From Mesorhizobium sp. M00.F.Ca.ET.216.01.1.1 (GTDB lineage: Bacteria > Pseudomonadota > Alphaproteobacteria > Rhizobiales > Rhizobiaceae), in NCBI RefSeq assembly GCF_004010325.2, contig NZ_SADR02000005.1:129949-193948 (forward strand): a stretch of 64,000 bases of DNA, read 5' to 3'. The position numbers and the translations under genes are program-made. Shown one piece after another: positions 6,847-16,100 of this stretch. The notes below the pieces were generated by a model. It was not told where the DNA came from and made no database searches. It was given only the letters and a program-made list of their open reading frames with translations. The number at the start of each line of letters is the position of its first letter. The stretch's first letter is position 1.

Positions 6847-8421
6847 ATGAACAAGAATTCGATGACGCGGCGCGCCTTCGTCACGTCCGCCAGCGCCATT
6901 GGCCTCGTCGGCGCCTCGGGGCTTGCACTGCCCTATTATTCGCGCGCCAATCAGCGGCCGGCCTTTACCCATGGCATCCAGTCCGGCGATGTCGACGCCA
7001 CCAGCGGCATGGTGTGGACGCGCACCGATCGCCCGTCACGCGTCATGTTCGAAGTTTCGTCGACCGAGAATTTCGCCAATGCCACCCGCCTTGCGCCGCT
7101 CGATACGTCGCCGGCCAGCGATTACACGGTGAAGCGGTTGCTCACCGACCTCGCCTCCGACCAGGACATCTTCTACCGCATGGCCGCGGCCGATCTCGCC
7201 GACATCAACGCCGTCTCCGAGCCGATCGTCGGTCGCTTCCGCACAGCGCCGGCCTCGAAGCGCGACATTCGTTTCGCCTGGTCGGGCGACACCGCAGGCC
7301 AGGGCTGGGGCATCGACGACACCGGCATGAAGACCTACGCCACGATCGGCAAGCACACGCCCGACTTCTTCCTGCATTCCGGCGACACCATCTATGCCGA
7401 CGGCGCGATGAAGGACGAGGTCGACCTGCCCGGCGGCGGCAAGTGGAAGAACACGGTCCTCGTCGACGAAAAGCGCAAGGTTGCCGAGACGCTGGAGGAA
7501 TACCGGGCGCAGTGGAAATACAACATGATGGACAAAAACGTGCTGGGGCTCAGCGCCATCTGCCCGACCTTCTACCAGTGGGACGACCACGAGGTGTTGA
7601 ACAACTGGTCGGATTCGAAGGACCTGACGGGCGACAACCGCTACAGCGAGAAATCCATCCATGTTCTGGCGGCACGTGCGGCGCGCGCCTTCCACGAGAT
7701 GACGACGATCCGCTACGAGCCGTCCGAGCCCGGCCGCGTCTACCGCAAGATCGCCTATGGGCCGCTGCTCGACGTGTTCTTCCTCGACATGCGGGCCTAT
7801 CGTGGGCCCAACGGTCCGGACATACAGGACACGATGACGCCGGAATCGCGTATCCTCGGCGAACAGCAGATGAAGTGGCTGAAGCGCGAACTGGCAAACT
7901 CCAACGCGACCTGGAAAATCATCGCCGCCGACATGCCGCTCGGCCTCATCGTCTGGAACGACGGCACCAAGAAGGTCGGGGCCGAGGCGGTCAGCAACGG
8001 CGACAACGGCCCGGCAAAGGGACGCGAGCTGGAAATCGCCGACCTGCTTCGCTATATAAAGAATGTCGGCATCAGCAACACCGTATGGCTGACTGCCGAC
8101 GTCCACTACACGGCGGCGCATTACTATAATCCGGACAAGGCGCAGTTCCAGGATTTCAATCCGTTCTGGGAATTCGTCTCCGGTCCGCTCCACGCCGGCA
8201 CCTTCGGCCCGAACGACTTCGACATGACCTTCGGTCCGGAACTGAAGTTCATCAAGGCGCCGACTGCCGAGCAGGGCCAGAATTTGCCGCCGTCAGCGGG
8301 CCTGCAGTTCTTCGGCCTCGTCGATATCAGTGGCGCCACCGAGCAGATGACGGTGCGGCTGATGGATCGCGACGACAACGAACTCTACAAGGTGACGCTC
8401 GATCCGGTACGGTCGGCGTGA
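6847..8421 (+). CDS. phoD: PhoD-like alkaline phosphatase/phosphodiesterase, Tat-exported
   Basis: A 524-residue protein. The start at 6847 gives a twin-arginine signal (MTRRAFVTSASAIGLVGAS), so export folded to the periplasm is expected, fitting a metalloenzyme. An N-terminal beta domain (FTHGIQSGDVDATSGMVWTR) is followed by the metallophosphatase-like core with GDTIYADG, WDDHEVLNNW, FFLDMRAYRG and TADVHYTAAHYY. These are the metal and phosphate ligand blocks of PhoD proteins (Fe/Ca enzymes in characterised cases). It releases phosphate from organic phosphoesters. Induction by phosphate starvation is usual for the family, and a weak PhoB-like site lies 70-90 bases upstream. Confidence 0.92.
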   Translation: MNKNSMTRRAFVTSASAIGLVGASGLALPYYSRANQRPAFTHGIQSGDVDATSGMVWTRTDRPSRVMFEVSSTENFANATRLAPLDTSPASDYTVKRLLTDLASDQDIFYRMAAADLADINAVSEPIVGRFRTAPASKRDIRFAWSGDTAGQGWGIDDTGMKTYATIGKHTPDFFLHSGDTIYADGAMKDEVDLPGGGKWKNTVLVDEKRKVAETLEEYRAQWKYNMMDKNVLGLSAICPTFYQWDDHEVLNNWSDSKDLTGDNRYSEKSIHVLAARAARAFHEMTTIRYEPSEPGRVYRKIAYGPLLDVFFLDMRAYRGPNGPDIQDTMTPESRILGEQQMKWLKRELANSNATWKIIAADMPLGLIVWNDGTKKVGAEAVSNGDNGPAKGRELEIADLLRYIKNVGISNTVWLTADVHYTAAHYYNPDKAQFQDFNPFWEFVSGPLHAGTFGPNDFDMTFGPELKFIKAPTAEQGQNLPPSAGLQFFGLVDISGATEQMTVRLMDRDDNELYKVTLDPVRSA

Positions 8422-8425
8422 GGTA

Positions 8426-8704
8426 TTAGTCGGGATAGCAAACGGTTGGAATCTTCGGCCAGACGGCGCTGTCGCAGTTGGCGGCCTGCTGCCGCTGCTT
8501 GAAGGCAGCACTGACCGGCCCGGTCACCACCGGGTCGACGCCGTCGGGGGCGTCGGCGAAAAGCTGCTCGGCGGTTTGCGTATTGGGCGGCGCGGCCGGC
8601 CGCGGCTCTTTAAGCGTTGCTGCCGACTGCGCGGCGCCAACGGCGAGGACGACGGCAAGGGTTGCCCACACGATCGTCCGGAAATTGTTGACTGAATGTG
8701 TCAT
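8426..8704 (-). CDS. Small secreted protein, unknown
   Basis: A 92-residue protein with an N-terminal signal-like helix (VWATLAVVLAVGAAQSAAT) and a Pro/Ala-rich segment. The C-terminal half has two cysteines (NCDSAVW and TVCYPD) that could form one disulphide. The stop lies 4 bases from the phosphatase stop, convergent. No family recognised. The frame, signal peptide and spacing support a real gene. Confidence 0.65.
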   Translation of the reverse strand: MTHSVNNFRTIVWATLAVVLAVGAAQSAATLKEPRPAAPPNTQTAEQLFADAPDGVDPVVTGPVSAAFKQRQQAANCDSAVWPKIPTVCYPD

Positions 8705-8813
8705 GAAAAATCAAACTGCCCGGACCGCGAAAGGTTCCGCCTTGGTTAACAAAACCATTACACACGCAGACGCTTAAGATTTGGTGACCACGTATTTGGT
8801 TATCGACCTCCTC

Positions 8814-8829
8814 TTTCGCAAATGCGAAA
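8814..8829. promoter_or_regulatory. Inverted repeat upstream of typA
   Basis: TTTCGCA-AA-TGCGAAA is a perfect 7-base inverted repeat about 80 bases before the typA start. It could be an operator or a leader stem. The rest of the 8705-8905 gap shows nothing clear. Confidence 0.3.
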
Positions 8830-8905
8830 AACCCTGTATGAGCCGCGCAACCGAAAGAGGCGGCGCCATTTGGCCCGCTGCCTGCAACGCTCCCGAGACC
8901 ACAAC

Positions 8906-10735
8906 ATGAAAATTCGTAACATCGCGATCATCGCGCACGTCGACCATGGGAAAACCACCCTCGTCGACCAGCTTCTGAAGCAGTCCGGCTCGTTCCGCGA
9001 CAACCAGCGCGTCGCCGAGCGCGCCATGGATTCGAACGACCTCGAAAAGGAACGCGGCATCACCATCCTGGCCAAGGCGACCTCGGTCGACTGGAAGGAC
9101 ACCCGCATCAACATCGTCGACACCCCCGGCCACGCCGATTTCGGCGGTGAGGTCGAGCGCATCCTGTCGATGGTGGATTCGGCCATCGTGCTGGTCGACG
9201 CCGCCGAAGGGCCGATGCCGCAGACCAAGTTCGTCGTCGGCAAGGCGCTCAAGGTCGGCCTGAAGCCGATCGTCGTCATCAACAAGATCGACCGGCCGGA
9301 CGCCCGCCATGTCGAGGTGGTCAACGAAGTGTTCGACCTGTTTGCGGCGCTCGACGCGACCGACGAGCAGCTCGACTTCCCGATCCTTTACGGCTCAGGC
9401 CGCGACGGCTGGGTCTCCGAGAACCCCGAAGGTCCGAGGGACCAGGGCCTGGCACCGCTGTTCGATCTCGTCATCAAGCATGTGCCGGCGCCGGTCGTTC
9501 ACCCCGGCCCGTTCCGCATGATCGGCACCATCCTGGAAGCCAATCCGTTCCTCGGCCGCATCATCACCGGCCGCATCGAATCCGGCACGCTGAAATCCAA
9601 CCAGGCGGTCAAGGTGCTGCACCATGACGGCACCCAGGTCGAAACCGGGCGCATCTCGAAGATCCTCGCCTTCCGCGGGCTCGAGCGCCAGCCGATCGAC
9701 GAGGCGCAGGCGGGCGACATCGTTGCCATCGCCGGCCTGTCGAAGGGCACCGTCGCCGACACCTTCTGCGACCCTTCCGTGACCGAGCCGCTGCATGCGC
9801 AGCCGATCGATCCGCCGACGGTGACGATGTCGTTCCTCGTCAACGACTCGCCGCTCGCCGGCACTGAGGGCGACAAGGTGACCAGCCGCGTCATCCGTGA
9901 CCGCCTGCTGCGCGAGGCCGAAGGCAACGTCGCGCTGAAGATCGAGGAATCGCCGGACAAGGATTCGTTCTTCGTCTCCGGACGCGGTGAATTGCAGCTT
10001 GCCGTGCTGATCGAGACGATGCGCCGCGAAGGGTTTGAGATCGCCGTGTCGCGGCCGCGCGTCGTCATGCAGAAGGGCGACAACGGCGAATTGCTGGAGC
10101 CGGTCGAGGAAGTCGTCATCGACGTCGACGAGGAGCATGCCGGCGTCGTCGTGCAGAAGATGTCGGAGCGCAAGGCCGAGATGGTCGAGCTGCGTCCGTC
10201 GGGCGGCAACCGCCAGCGTATCGTCTTCCACGCGCCGACGCGCGGCCTGATCGGCTATCAGTCGGAACTGTTGACCGACACGCGCGGCACCGCGGTGATG
10301 AACCGGCTGTTCCATGCCTACGAGCCCTACAAGGGCGAGTTGCCGGGCCGCACCAACGGCGTGCTGATCTCCAACGAACAGGGCGAATCGGTGGCCTATG
10401 CCATGTGGAACCTGGAAGACCGCGGCCCGATGGTCATCGATCCGGGCGTCAAGGTCTATCAAGGCATGATCATCGGCATCCATAGCCGGGACAACGACCT
10501 TGAGGTCAACGTGCTGAAGGGCAAGAAGCTGACCAACATCCGCGCCGCCGGCAAGGACGAGGCGGTGAAGCTGACGCCGCCGATCCGCATGACGCTGGAG
10601 CGGGCGCTGGCGTGGATCCAGGACGACGAGCTGGTCGAGGTGACGCCGAAGACCATCCGGCTGCGCAAGCTCTATCTCGATCCGAACGAGCGCAAGCGTT
10701 TCGAGAAGTCGGCGAAAGTGGTCGGCGCGGCGTAA
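8906..10735 (+). CDS. typA: Ribosome-associated GTPase TypA/BipA
   Basis: A 609-residue translational GTPase. The start at 8906 ([18 protein letters not shown]) is the family start; the longer frame from 8822 is not. G-domain motifs: P-loop AHVDHGKT (about residues 10-17), effector region [15 protein letters not shown] and NKIDRPDA. An EF-G-like domain II, domain III, domain V ([18 protein letters not shown]) and the BipA-specific C-terminal domain ([12 protein letters not shown]) follow. It acts on 70S ribosomes in stress and cold adaptation and in 50S assembly. Monocistronic, ending at a strong terminator. Confidence 0.97.
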   Translation: MKIRNIAIIAHVDHGKTTLVDQLLKQSGSFRDNQRVAERAMDSNDLEKERGITILAKATSVDWKDTRINIVDTPGHADFGGEVERILSMVDSAIVLVDAAEGPMPQTKFVVGKALKVGLKPIVVINKIDRPDARHVEVVNEVFDLFAALDATDEQLDFPILYGSGRDGWVSENPEGPRDQGLAPLFDLVIKHVPAPVVHPGPFRMIGTILEANPFLGRIITGRIESGTLKSNQAVKVLHHDGTQVETGRISKILAFRGLERQPIDEAQAGDIVAIAGLSKGTVADTFCDPSVTEPLHAQPIDPPTVTMSFLVNDSPLAGTEGDKVTSRVIRDRLLREAEGNVALKIEESPDKDSFFVSGRGELQLAVLIETMRREGFEIAVSRPRVVMQKGDNGELLEPVEEVVIDVDEEHAGVVVQKMSERKAEMVELRPSGGNRQRIVFHAPTRGLIGYQSELLTDTRGTAVMNRLFHAYEPYKGELPGRTNGVLISNEQGESVAYAMWNLEDRGPMVIDPGVKVYQGMIIGIHSRDNDLEVNVLKGKKLTNIRAAGKDEAVKLTPPIRMTLERALAWIQDDELVEVTPKTIRLRKLYLDPNERKRFEKSAKVVGAA

Positions 10736-10763
10736 GCTTTTCTCATCATCGAAGTGAGTTACC

Positions 10764-10799
10764 GGGAGGGAGCACGTGCGTGCTCCCTCCCTTTATTTT
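10764..10799 (+). terminator. Strong intrinsic terminator after typA
   Basis: A 13-bp GC-rich perfect stem, GGGAGGGAGCACG paired with CGTGCTCCCTCCC, followed by TTTATTTT. It starts 28 bases after the typA stop. Confidence 0.9.
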
Positions 10800-10829
10800 A
10801 TGCGCTGGCAGCTTTTATGCGCTGGCAGC
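10796..10829. repeat. 17-bp perfect tandem duplication at a stop codon
   Basis: TTTTATGCGCTGGCAGC occurs twice head to tail (10796-10812 and 10813-10829). The second copy holds the stop codon of the minus-strand DUF1062 gene, and the first repeats it just downstream. Confidence 0.9.
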
Positions 10830-11441
10830 CGAAATGATGTCGTTCCGGTCGGGTTCGCCGGCCAGGTCGATGCGGATCGCCGTCCCCATTCGGGCCGGCT
10901 TGCGCAAGGCTTTGGTCCCATCCGGGCCGATGGCCAGCAATTGCCGCTGTTGCCATACCTGAAGCCTCGACCGGGAGATGCCGAGTTCACTGGCGAGCAA
11001 CCGGTCAAGCCGCAACGACGTCGGCATTTCGAGCCCGAGCTGCAGCTCCAGTACCGTCGTATTTTCCAGTCTGTCGCCAAGCATCTGCTTGTGCACTGCG
11101 ACTTCTGGAAATTCCTCGACGCGTCCGATCCGGCTTCGCAGCGCAATGACATCGAAGGCATGGCGGCGCGCCAGGGCCGGATCGTTGCTTTCGAGCGCCA
11201 TGAGCAATGCCGGCTCGATGTCGCGGCGATTGCACCGTTCCAGGATGCCGAAATTCCAGGAGTTGTCGCAATCGACGCAACGGTAGATCAGCCACGCGTC
11301 GATGCGTTTGCCGTTGGCGTTGACGCGGAATTTCCAACTGCAGCGATAGGCCTTCAGGCCGCCGCAGCGATTGCAGTTGATGTGAGGTTGAGGTGCGGTC
11401 CTGGGTGCGATCGCCCAGCGGATACGCAATAGAGCAGACAT
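10815..11441 (-). CDS. DUF1062 protein, zinc-ribbon-like N-terminus
   Basis: A 208-residue protein that I recognise as DUF1062. Two CxxC pairs near the N-terminus (CNRCGG at about residue 23 and CVDCDNSW at about residue 55) look like a zinc ribbon separated by KFRVNANGKRIDAWLIY. The C-terminal part contains LRLDRLLASELGISRSRLQ, reminiscent of an S4-like or helix-turn-helix RNA/DNA-binding segment. Function unknown; a nucleic-acid-binding role is inferred only from these features. It converges on typA, and its stop lies in a 17-bp tandem duplication. Confidence 0.8.
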   Translation of the reverse strand: MSALLRIRWAIAPRTAPQPHINCNRCGGLKAYRCSWKFRVNANGKRIDAWLIYRCVDCDNSWNFGILERCNRRDIEPALLMALESNDPALARRHAFDVIALRSRIGRVEEFPEVAVHKQMLGDRLENTTVLELQLGLEMPTSLRLDRLLASELGISRSRLQVWQQRQLLAIGPDGTKALRKPARMGTAIRIDLAGEPDRNDIISAASA

Positions 11442-11856
11442 GCCGAAAAGCCCTTCCCGTCGGGAAGTTCGTCAAGCCGGCGATGTCGAGATGCCCATGC
11501 GGGCACGGCGTGGCGAGAAGCTGTGGCGATCGGAAAATCAGCGGCGATCGGAAAGTCAGGCGTCGTGGGTGACAGGGGCACGACGACGGTTCAGCAGTGC
11601 CAAACCGGTCTCGAACCGCCACCCTGAAGAACACATGATGAAAAACAGGCATCGCGAATGCGACGCCCTGCATTGTGTCGGGGGAGTTGACGAGACCGGT
11701 GATTACGTAGGCAAAGTGATGCTCGAAATTGTGTCGGGACGGAACTTCTAGCTGCGAGGTGGCGGGCCAGCAAGTCTCCGTCTTGCCGGTGCTACCGCCG
11801 CCGGGTCAGTTGGGTTAGTGTTGATGGATCGAACCTCTTAAACAGAGATCCTGGTC
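11442..11856. other. 415-bp gap, no convincing gene
   Basis: A 103-codon frame at 11440-11751 (+) has arginine-rich, shadow-like composition at first, then HCVGGVDETGDYVGKVMLE, which looks more protein-like but matches nothing I know. ATTGTGTCGGG occurs twice (near 11672 and 11730). This may be remnant DNA. The promoter for the LysE gene is expected here, but I cannot place it. Confidence 0.4.
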
Positions 11857-12468
11857 ATGCATCTCACCTCTCTCCTGATCTTCGCCGGGGCGCTGGTTGT
11901 CGCCGCCGGTTCGCCCGGCCCGTCGATCGCGGCACTTGTGGCACGGGTCATCGCCAAAGGTTTTCGCGACGTGTTCCCGTTCCTGCTTGCCATGTGGATC
12001 GGCGAGGGCATCTGGCTGTCGCTGGCAGTGTTCGGGCTGGCGGTGGTGGCGCAGACCTTCCACTTCGCTTTCGTCATCGTGAAATGGCTCGGCGTCGCCT
12101 ATCTCGCCTACCTCGGCTGGAAGATGTGGACCGCGCCGGTCGAGGCAAGAGAAGGCGAGATGCCGCGCGAGGATTCGCCGGCCAAGCTGTTCTTGGCCGG
12201 CATGGCGGTGACGCTCGGCAACCCCAAGATCATGATGTTCTATCTGGCGCTGCTGCCGACGATCATCGACCTTGCGTCGGTCAGCATCGTCGGCTGGGCC
12301 GAGCTGACGCTGACCATGGCGGTGGTCCTGGTCGCCATCGATCTTGCCTGGGTGCTCGCCGCAGCGCAGGCGCGCAAACTGCTCAAAAGCAAGCGGGCGA
12401 TGAAGATCGCCAATCGCGTCAGCGCCACGACCATGGCAGGGGCCGCAGCGGCGATAGCGGCGCGGTAA
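11857..12468 (+). CDS. LysE/RhtB-family amino-acid exporter
   Basis: A 203-residue inner-membrane protein with six hydrophobic segments. The family signature lies near the N-terminus (VVAAGSPGPSIAALVARVIA), followed by YLAYLGWKMW at about residues 84-93 and FLAGMAVTLGNPKIMMFYLA at about residues 110-129, the conserved GNPK block of the superfamily. Such proteins export amino acids such as lysine, homoserine, threonine or leucine; the substrate here is unknown. It stands alone, with no divergent LysR-type regulator beside it. A family A repeat begins directly after the stop. Confidence 0.92.
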   Translation: MHLTSLLIFAGALVVAAGSPGPSIAALVARVIAKGFRDVFPFLLAMWIGEGIWLSLAVFGLAVVAQTFHFAFVIVKWLGVAYLAYLGWKMWTAPVEAREGEMPREDSPAKLFLAGMAVTLGNPKIMMFYLALLPTIIDLASVSIVGWAELTLTMAVVLVAIDLAWVLAAAQARKLLKSKRAMKIANRVSATTMAGAAAAIAAR

Positions 12469-12469
12469 A

Positions 12470-12533
12470 GCATGATCCCGAAAAGTGGGACCCGGTTTTT
12501 GCTTCGCTGACCTTCGGTTCGGAAAGATCATGC
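12470..12533. repeat. Family A palindromic repeat, long form
   Basis: Starts 1 base after the LysE stop with GCATGATCCCGAAAAGTGGG and ends TTCGGAAAGATCATGC, followed by the linker TCAAACAAA. Almost the same as 4424-4492. Confidence 0.8.
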
Positions 12534-12549
12534 TCAAACAAACGGCGCG

Positions 12550-12873
12550 TCAACTCATTTCGATGATCGGCGCAATCTCGACGCTGAAAGCCGGGTCCAT
12601 CAGAATGGGACAATCCTTGGCCTTGCCGACGGCATCGTCGATGTCGTTTGCTTCAATGATTGTATAGCCAGCGGTCGGATTGCTGCCGCCATTGTTCTCG
12701 ACCTTGCCGCCGGGCAGCACCGTCTTCGACATGCCGACCGGATTGCCGCCATCGACCACGGCCGAGCCAAGCTTGCCGTACCAGCCGTTCCAGGCGTCCA
12801 TTGCCGCTTTCCGTTCGGCCTCCTCGGTCGGCATCTTGCCCGAGCCGTGATAGACGTAGAGAAATTTCGCCAT
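12550..12873 (-). CDS. YCII-related domain protein
   Basis: A 107-residue protein. The start at 12873 (MAKFLYVYHGSGKMP) has a strong AAGGAGGAGAA ribosome site; the frame reaches 12897, but the longer start is unlikely. The fold is that of YCII/DGPF proteins: an N-terminal strand (FLYVYHG), a helix with MDAWNGWYGKLGSAVVDGG, and the C-terminal strand GYTIIEANDIDDAVGKAKDC followed by a hydrophobic end. These are small ferredoxin-like proteins, often dimeric, and some catalyse dehalogenation-like reactions. Substrate unknown. Monocistronic. Confidence 0.85.
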   Translation of the reverse strand: MAKFLYVYHGSGKMPTEEAERKAAMDAWNGWYGKLGSAVVDGGNPVGMSKTVLPGGKVENNGGSNPTAGYTIIEANDIDDAVGKAKDCPILMDPAFSVEIAPIIEMS

Positions 12874-13195
12874 GTTCTCCTCCTTGATCAGCGGCATCGA
12901 ACCGGCATGCGGTCATGCCGCACACCAATCATCGGACCAAACTGGCAAACATGCAACGAAGAATGCGAGGCAGCTAATATACGGCGCGGTTGGGTTCGAA
13001 CCGCCATCCGTCACCGCGCCATGGCGCGGTATATCGATTGCAGCCCCGCCCCGTTCGACATGGCGAAGATGGTCGCAGTCACCGGTCCGTCGCCGAATTC
13101 CGATAATTCTTTGCAAGCCGTCAAACCTTTGTCGCCAAATGGCGGTCATCTGCTACCATAGTCGTAAAAGCATATGACGGGAGGGAATTAGCGCC
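12874..13195. other. 322-bp gap with palindromes before gdh
   Basis: Holds the perfect 18-bp palindrome ACCGCGCCATGGCGCGGT (13013-13030) and, just left, ATATACGGCGCGGT and a small hairpin around GGGTTCGAACC. No protein-coding frame is convincing. The gdh promoter must lie in the right part (about 13090-13180), and a GGGAGGG ribosome site at 13181-13187 precedes the start. Confidence 0.5.
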
Positions 13196-16100
13196 ATGGC
13201 CAGCCTGAAAACCGCGAGCCAGCCGAAAAAGACGAGTCCGGTGAAGGGGGGTCCGATAAAGGGAGGCGTGGCAAAGGGGGGCGAAAGGCCCGGCAGGCTC
13301 GCCGATTACCTGCTCGCCCGAACGCCGGCTGAAGACGTCGCAGCCTACGATGTCGCAGACCTCGAACGCGCCGCCGATCTCGCCGGGCGCGCTGTGGCCA
13401 GGCACAAGAAGGGCGACTGCGTTGTCGCCATAGACGTCGATTCCGGCGTCGTCCGCCAGGGCCGGCCAATGACGGTGATCACCGTCGTCAACGACAACAT
13501 GCCGTTCCTGTTCGATTCCATCCTCGGCGAGGTCACAGAGAGCGCCGGCGAGCCTCTGCTGGTCACCCACCCGGTCATCGTCGTGCGGCATGGCAAGGGC
13601 GGCGTTGAAGAAATCCTTGGTGACGGTGGCTTCGCCAAGGGCGACGAAAGCCATGACCGGCTCTCCGTCATCCACGTCCATATCGGCCGCATTTCGGCCG
13701 ACCAGGCCGAGGCTTTGGCCGGACGGCTGAAGAAGCTGCTGGGCCAAGTGCGTGCCGCCGTTACCGACTGGAAGCCGATGCTGGCCCGCCTCGACCACGC
13801 GATTTCCGAATTCCGCTATTCGCCGGTGCCGCTCGACAAGGCTAACGTCACCGAGGCGATCGCCTTCCTCGAATGGCTGCGCGACGACAATTTCACCTTC
13901 CTCGGCATGCGCGAGTTCAACTACACCGGCGGCGAGAAGAGCGGCATGCTGGAGCGTGCCGAAAAGCCCGGCCTCGGCATCCTGTCCGATCCCGACGTGC
14001 TGGTGCTGCGGCGCGGCACCGAAGCGGTGTCGACGACGCCGGAAATCCGCGCCTTCCTGCATGGGCCGGAGCCGCTGATCGTCACCAAGGCCAACGCCAA
14101 GTCGTCGGTGCACCGCCGCATCTATCTCGATTACATCGGCGTCAAGACCTACACCGCCAAGGGGGTGCTTGCGGGCGAACTGCGCATCGTCGGCCTGTTC
14201 ACCTCGACCGCCTACACGCGCTCGGTGATGAAAATCCCCTATCTGCGCTCGAAGGCCGAAACCATCATCGCCAAATCCGGCTTCAATCCAGGCGACCACT
14301 CCGGCAAGGCGCTGATCAACGTATTGGAGAGCTATCCGCGCGACGAGTTGTTCCAGGTCCCGGTGCCGATCCTGCGCAAGCATGCCGAAGCCATTCTGGG
14401 GCTGATTGAACGGCCGCGCGTCAGGGCGCTGGTGCGCGCCGACCAATTTGACCGCTTCGTCTCGATCCTCGTCTTCGTGCCGCGCGATCGCTACGACAGC
14501 GTCGTGCGCGAGAAGATCGGCACGTACCTGAAGACGGTATTCCAAGGCCGGCTGTCGGCCTATTACCCCGCCTTCCCGGAAGGCGGGCTGGCCCGCGTCC
14601 ACTTCATCATCGGCCGTTCCGGCGGCAAGACACCGAAGGTTGAGCAGGCGGCGATCGAAGCGGCGATCCGCGACATCGTGCGGACCTGGGATGACGTGCT
14701 GCGCGAGACCGCGGCCGAAACCGGCACCGATGCAACGCTCACGGCGATTGCCTCACGCTTTTCGGAAAGCTATCGCGACAGTTTCCCGCCGGCCGTGGCG
14801 CTGGCCGATGCCAGGCGCATCGCCGGGATCAATGCTGCCAATCCGATCGCCATCGACTATTACCGCCATGGCGACCAGCAGCCACATCAGGCGGCGCTGA
14901 AGATCTATCACCATGGCAGCCCGGTGGCGTTGTCGCGGCGGGTGCCGGTGTTGGAAAACATCGGCTTCCGCGTCATCAGCGAGCGCACCTTCGAGGTCGG
15001 CGACGATGCCTCGGGCATGGTCTTCATCCACGACATGGAGCTTGAGAACAGCTACGGCCAGCCGATCGACCTCAGCGACGGTGGCGCGCTGTTCGAAGAC
15101 GCGTTCCTGTCCGTCTGGCGCGGCGACACCGACAATGACAGCTATAACGGCCTTGCTCAGACCGCCGGCCTGTGGTCGGGCGAGATCGCCGTCCTGCGTG
15201 CCTATGGCCACTATCTGCAGCAGGTCGGCATCGCGCAAAGCCAGGATTTCATCGCCGCTGCGCTCAACCGTTATCCGGAGATCGCGCGCGGCCTGTATGG
15301 GCTGTTCGTTGCCCGCCTTGGACCGACGGCCGAGACGGAAGGCGTCGTGGCGGCCAAGCATCTCAAGGCCAAGACAAGGGATGCGCTGGAAGAGGTTCCC
15401 AACATCGATGACGACACCATCATCCGTCGCTACCTCAACCTGATCGAAGCGTCGCTGCGCACCAACCATTTCATTGCCGACAAGAAGGAGAAAGGCCAAT
15501 CGCTGGCGATCAAGCTCGATTCGCAGGCGGTCGTTGGCTTGCCGGCGCCGCGGCCATGGCGCGAGATCTTCGTCTACGGCTCCGAGGTCGAGGGCGTGCA
15601 TCTGCGCTTCGGCCCGGTCGCCCGCGGCGGCCTGCGCTGGTCGGACCGCGCCCAGGATTACCGCACCGAGGTGCTTGGCCTGGTCAAGGCGCAGCAGGTC
15701 AAGAACGCGGTGATCGTGCCTGTCGGCGCCAAGGGCGGCTTTTATCCGAAGAAGCTGCCGATGAGCGCCGGCCGCGACGCCATCTTCCAGGCCGGCACCT
15801 CGGCCTACACGAACTATGTTTCCAGCCTGTTGTCGATCACCGACAATATCGGCGTCGACGAGGTCATCCCGCCGGCCGGCGTGGTGCGGCGCGATCCGGA
15901 CGATCCCTATTTCGTCGTCGCCGCCGACAAGGGCACGGCGACCTTCTCCGACATCGCCAATGCGATCAGCGAGAAACATGGCTTCTGGCTCGACGATGCC
16001 TTCGCCAGCGGCGGCTCGGCCGGCTATGACCACAAGAAGATGGGCATCACCGCCAAGGGCGCGTGGGAGGCGGTCAAGCGGCATTTCCGCGAGATGAACC

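Noticed and set aside
12985..13012. tRNA-like TTCGAAC loop (GGGTTCGAACC)
   Set aside because: The flanking bases do not form a 5-bp T stem of normal spacing, and no acceptor, D or anticodon arm can be built around it. Taken as part of a palindromic region.
13121..14602. 493-codon open frame on the minus strand across gdh
   Set aside because: It is the shadow of the gdh frame in GC-rich DNA. Its translation is rich in Arg/Gly/Asp/His with no domain, while the plus frame has clear enzyme motifs.
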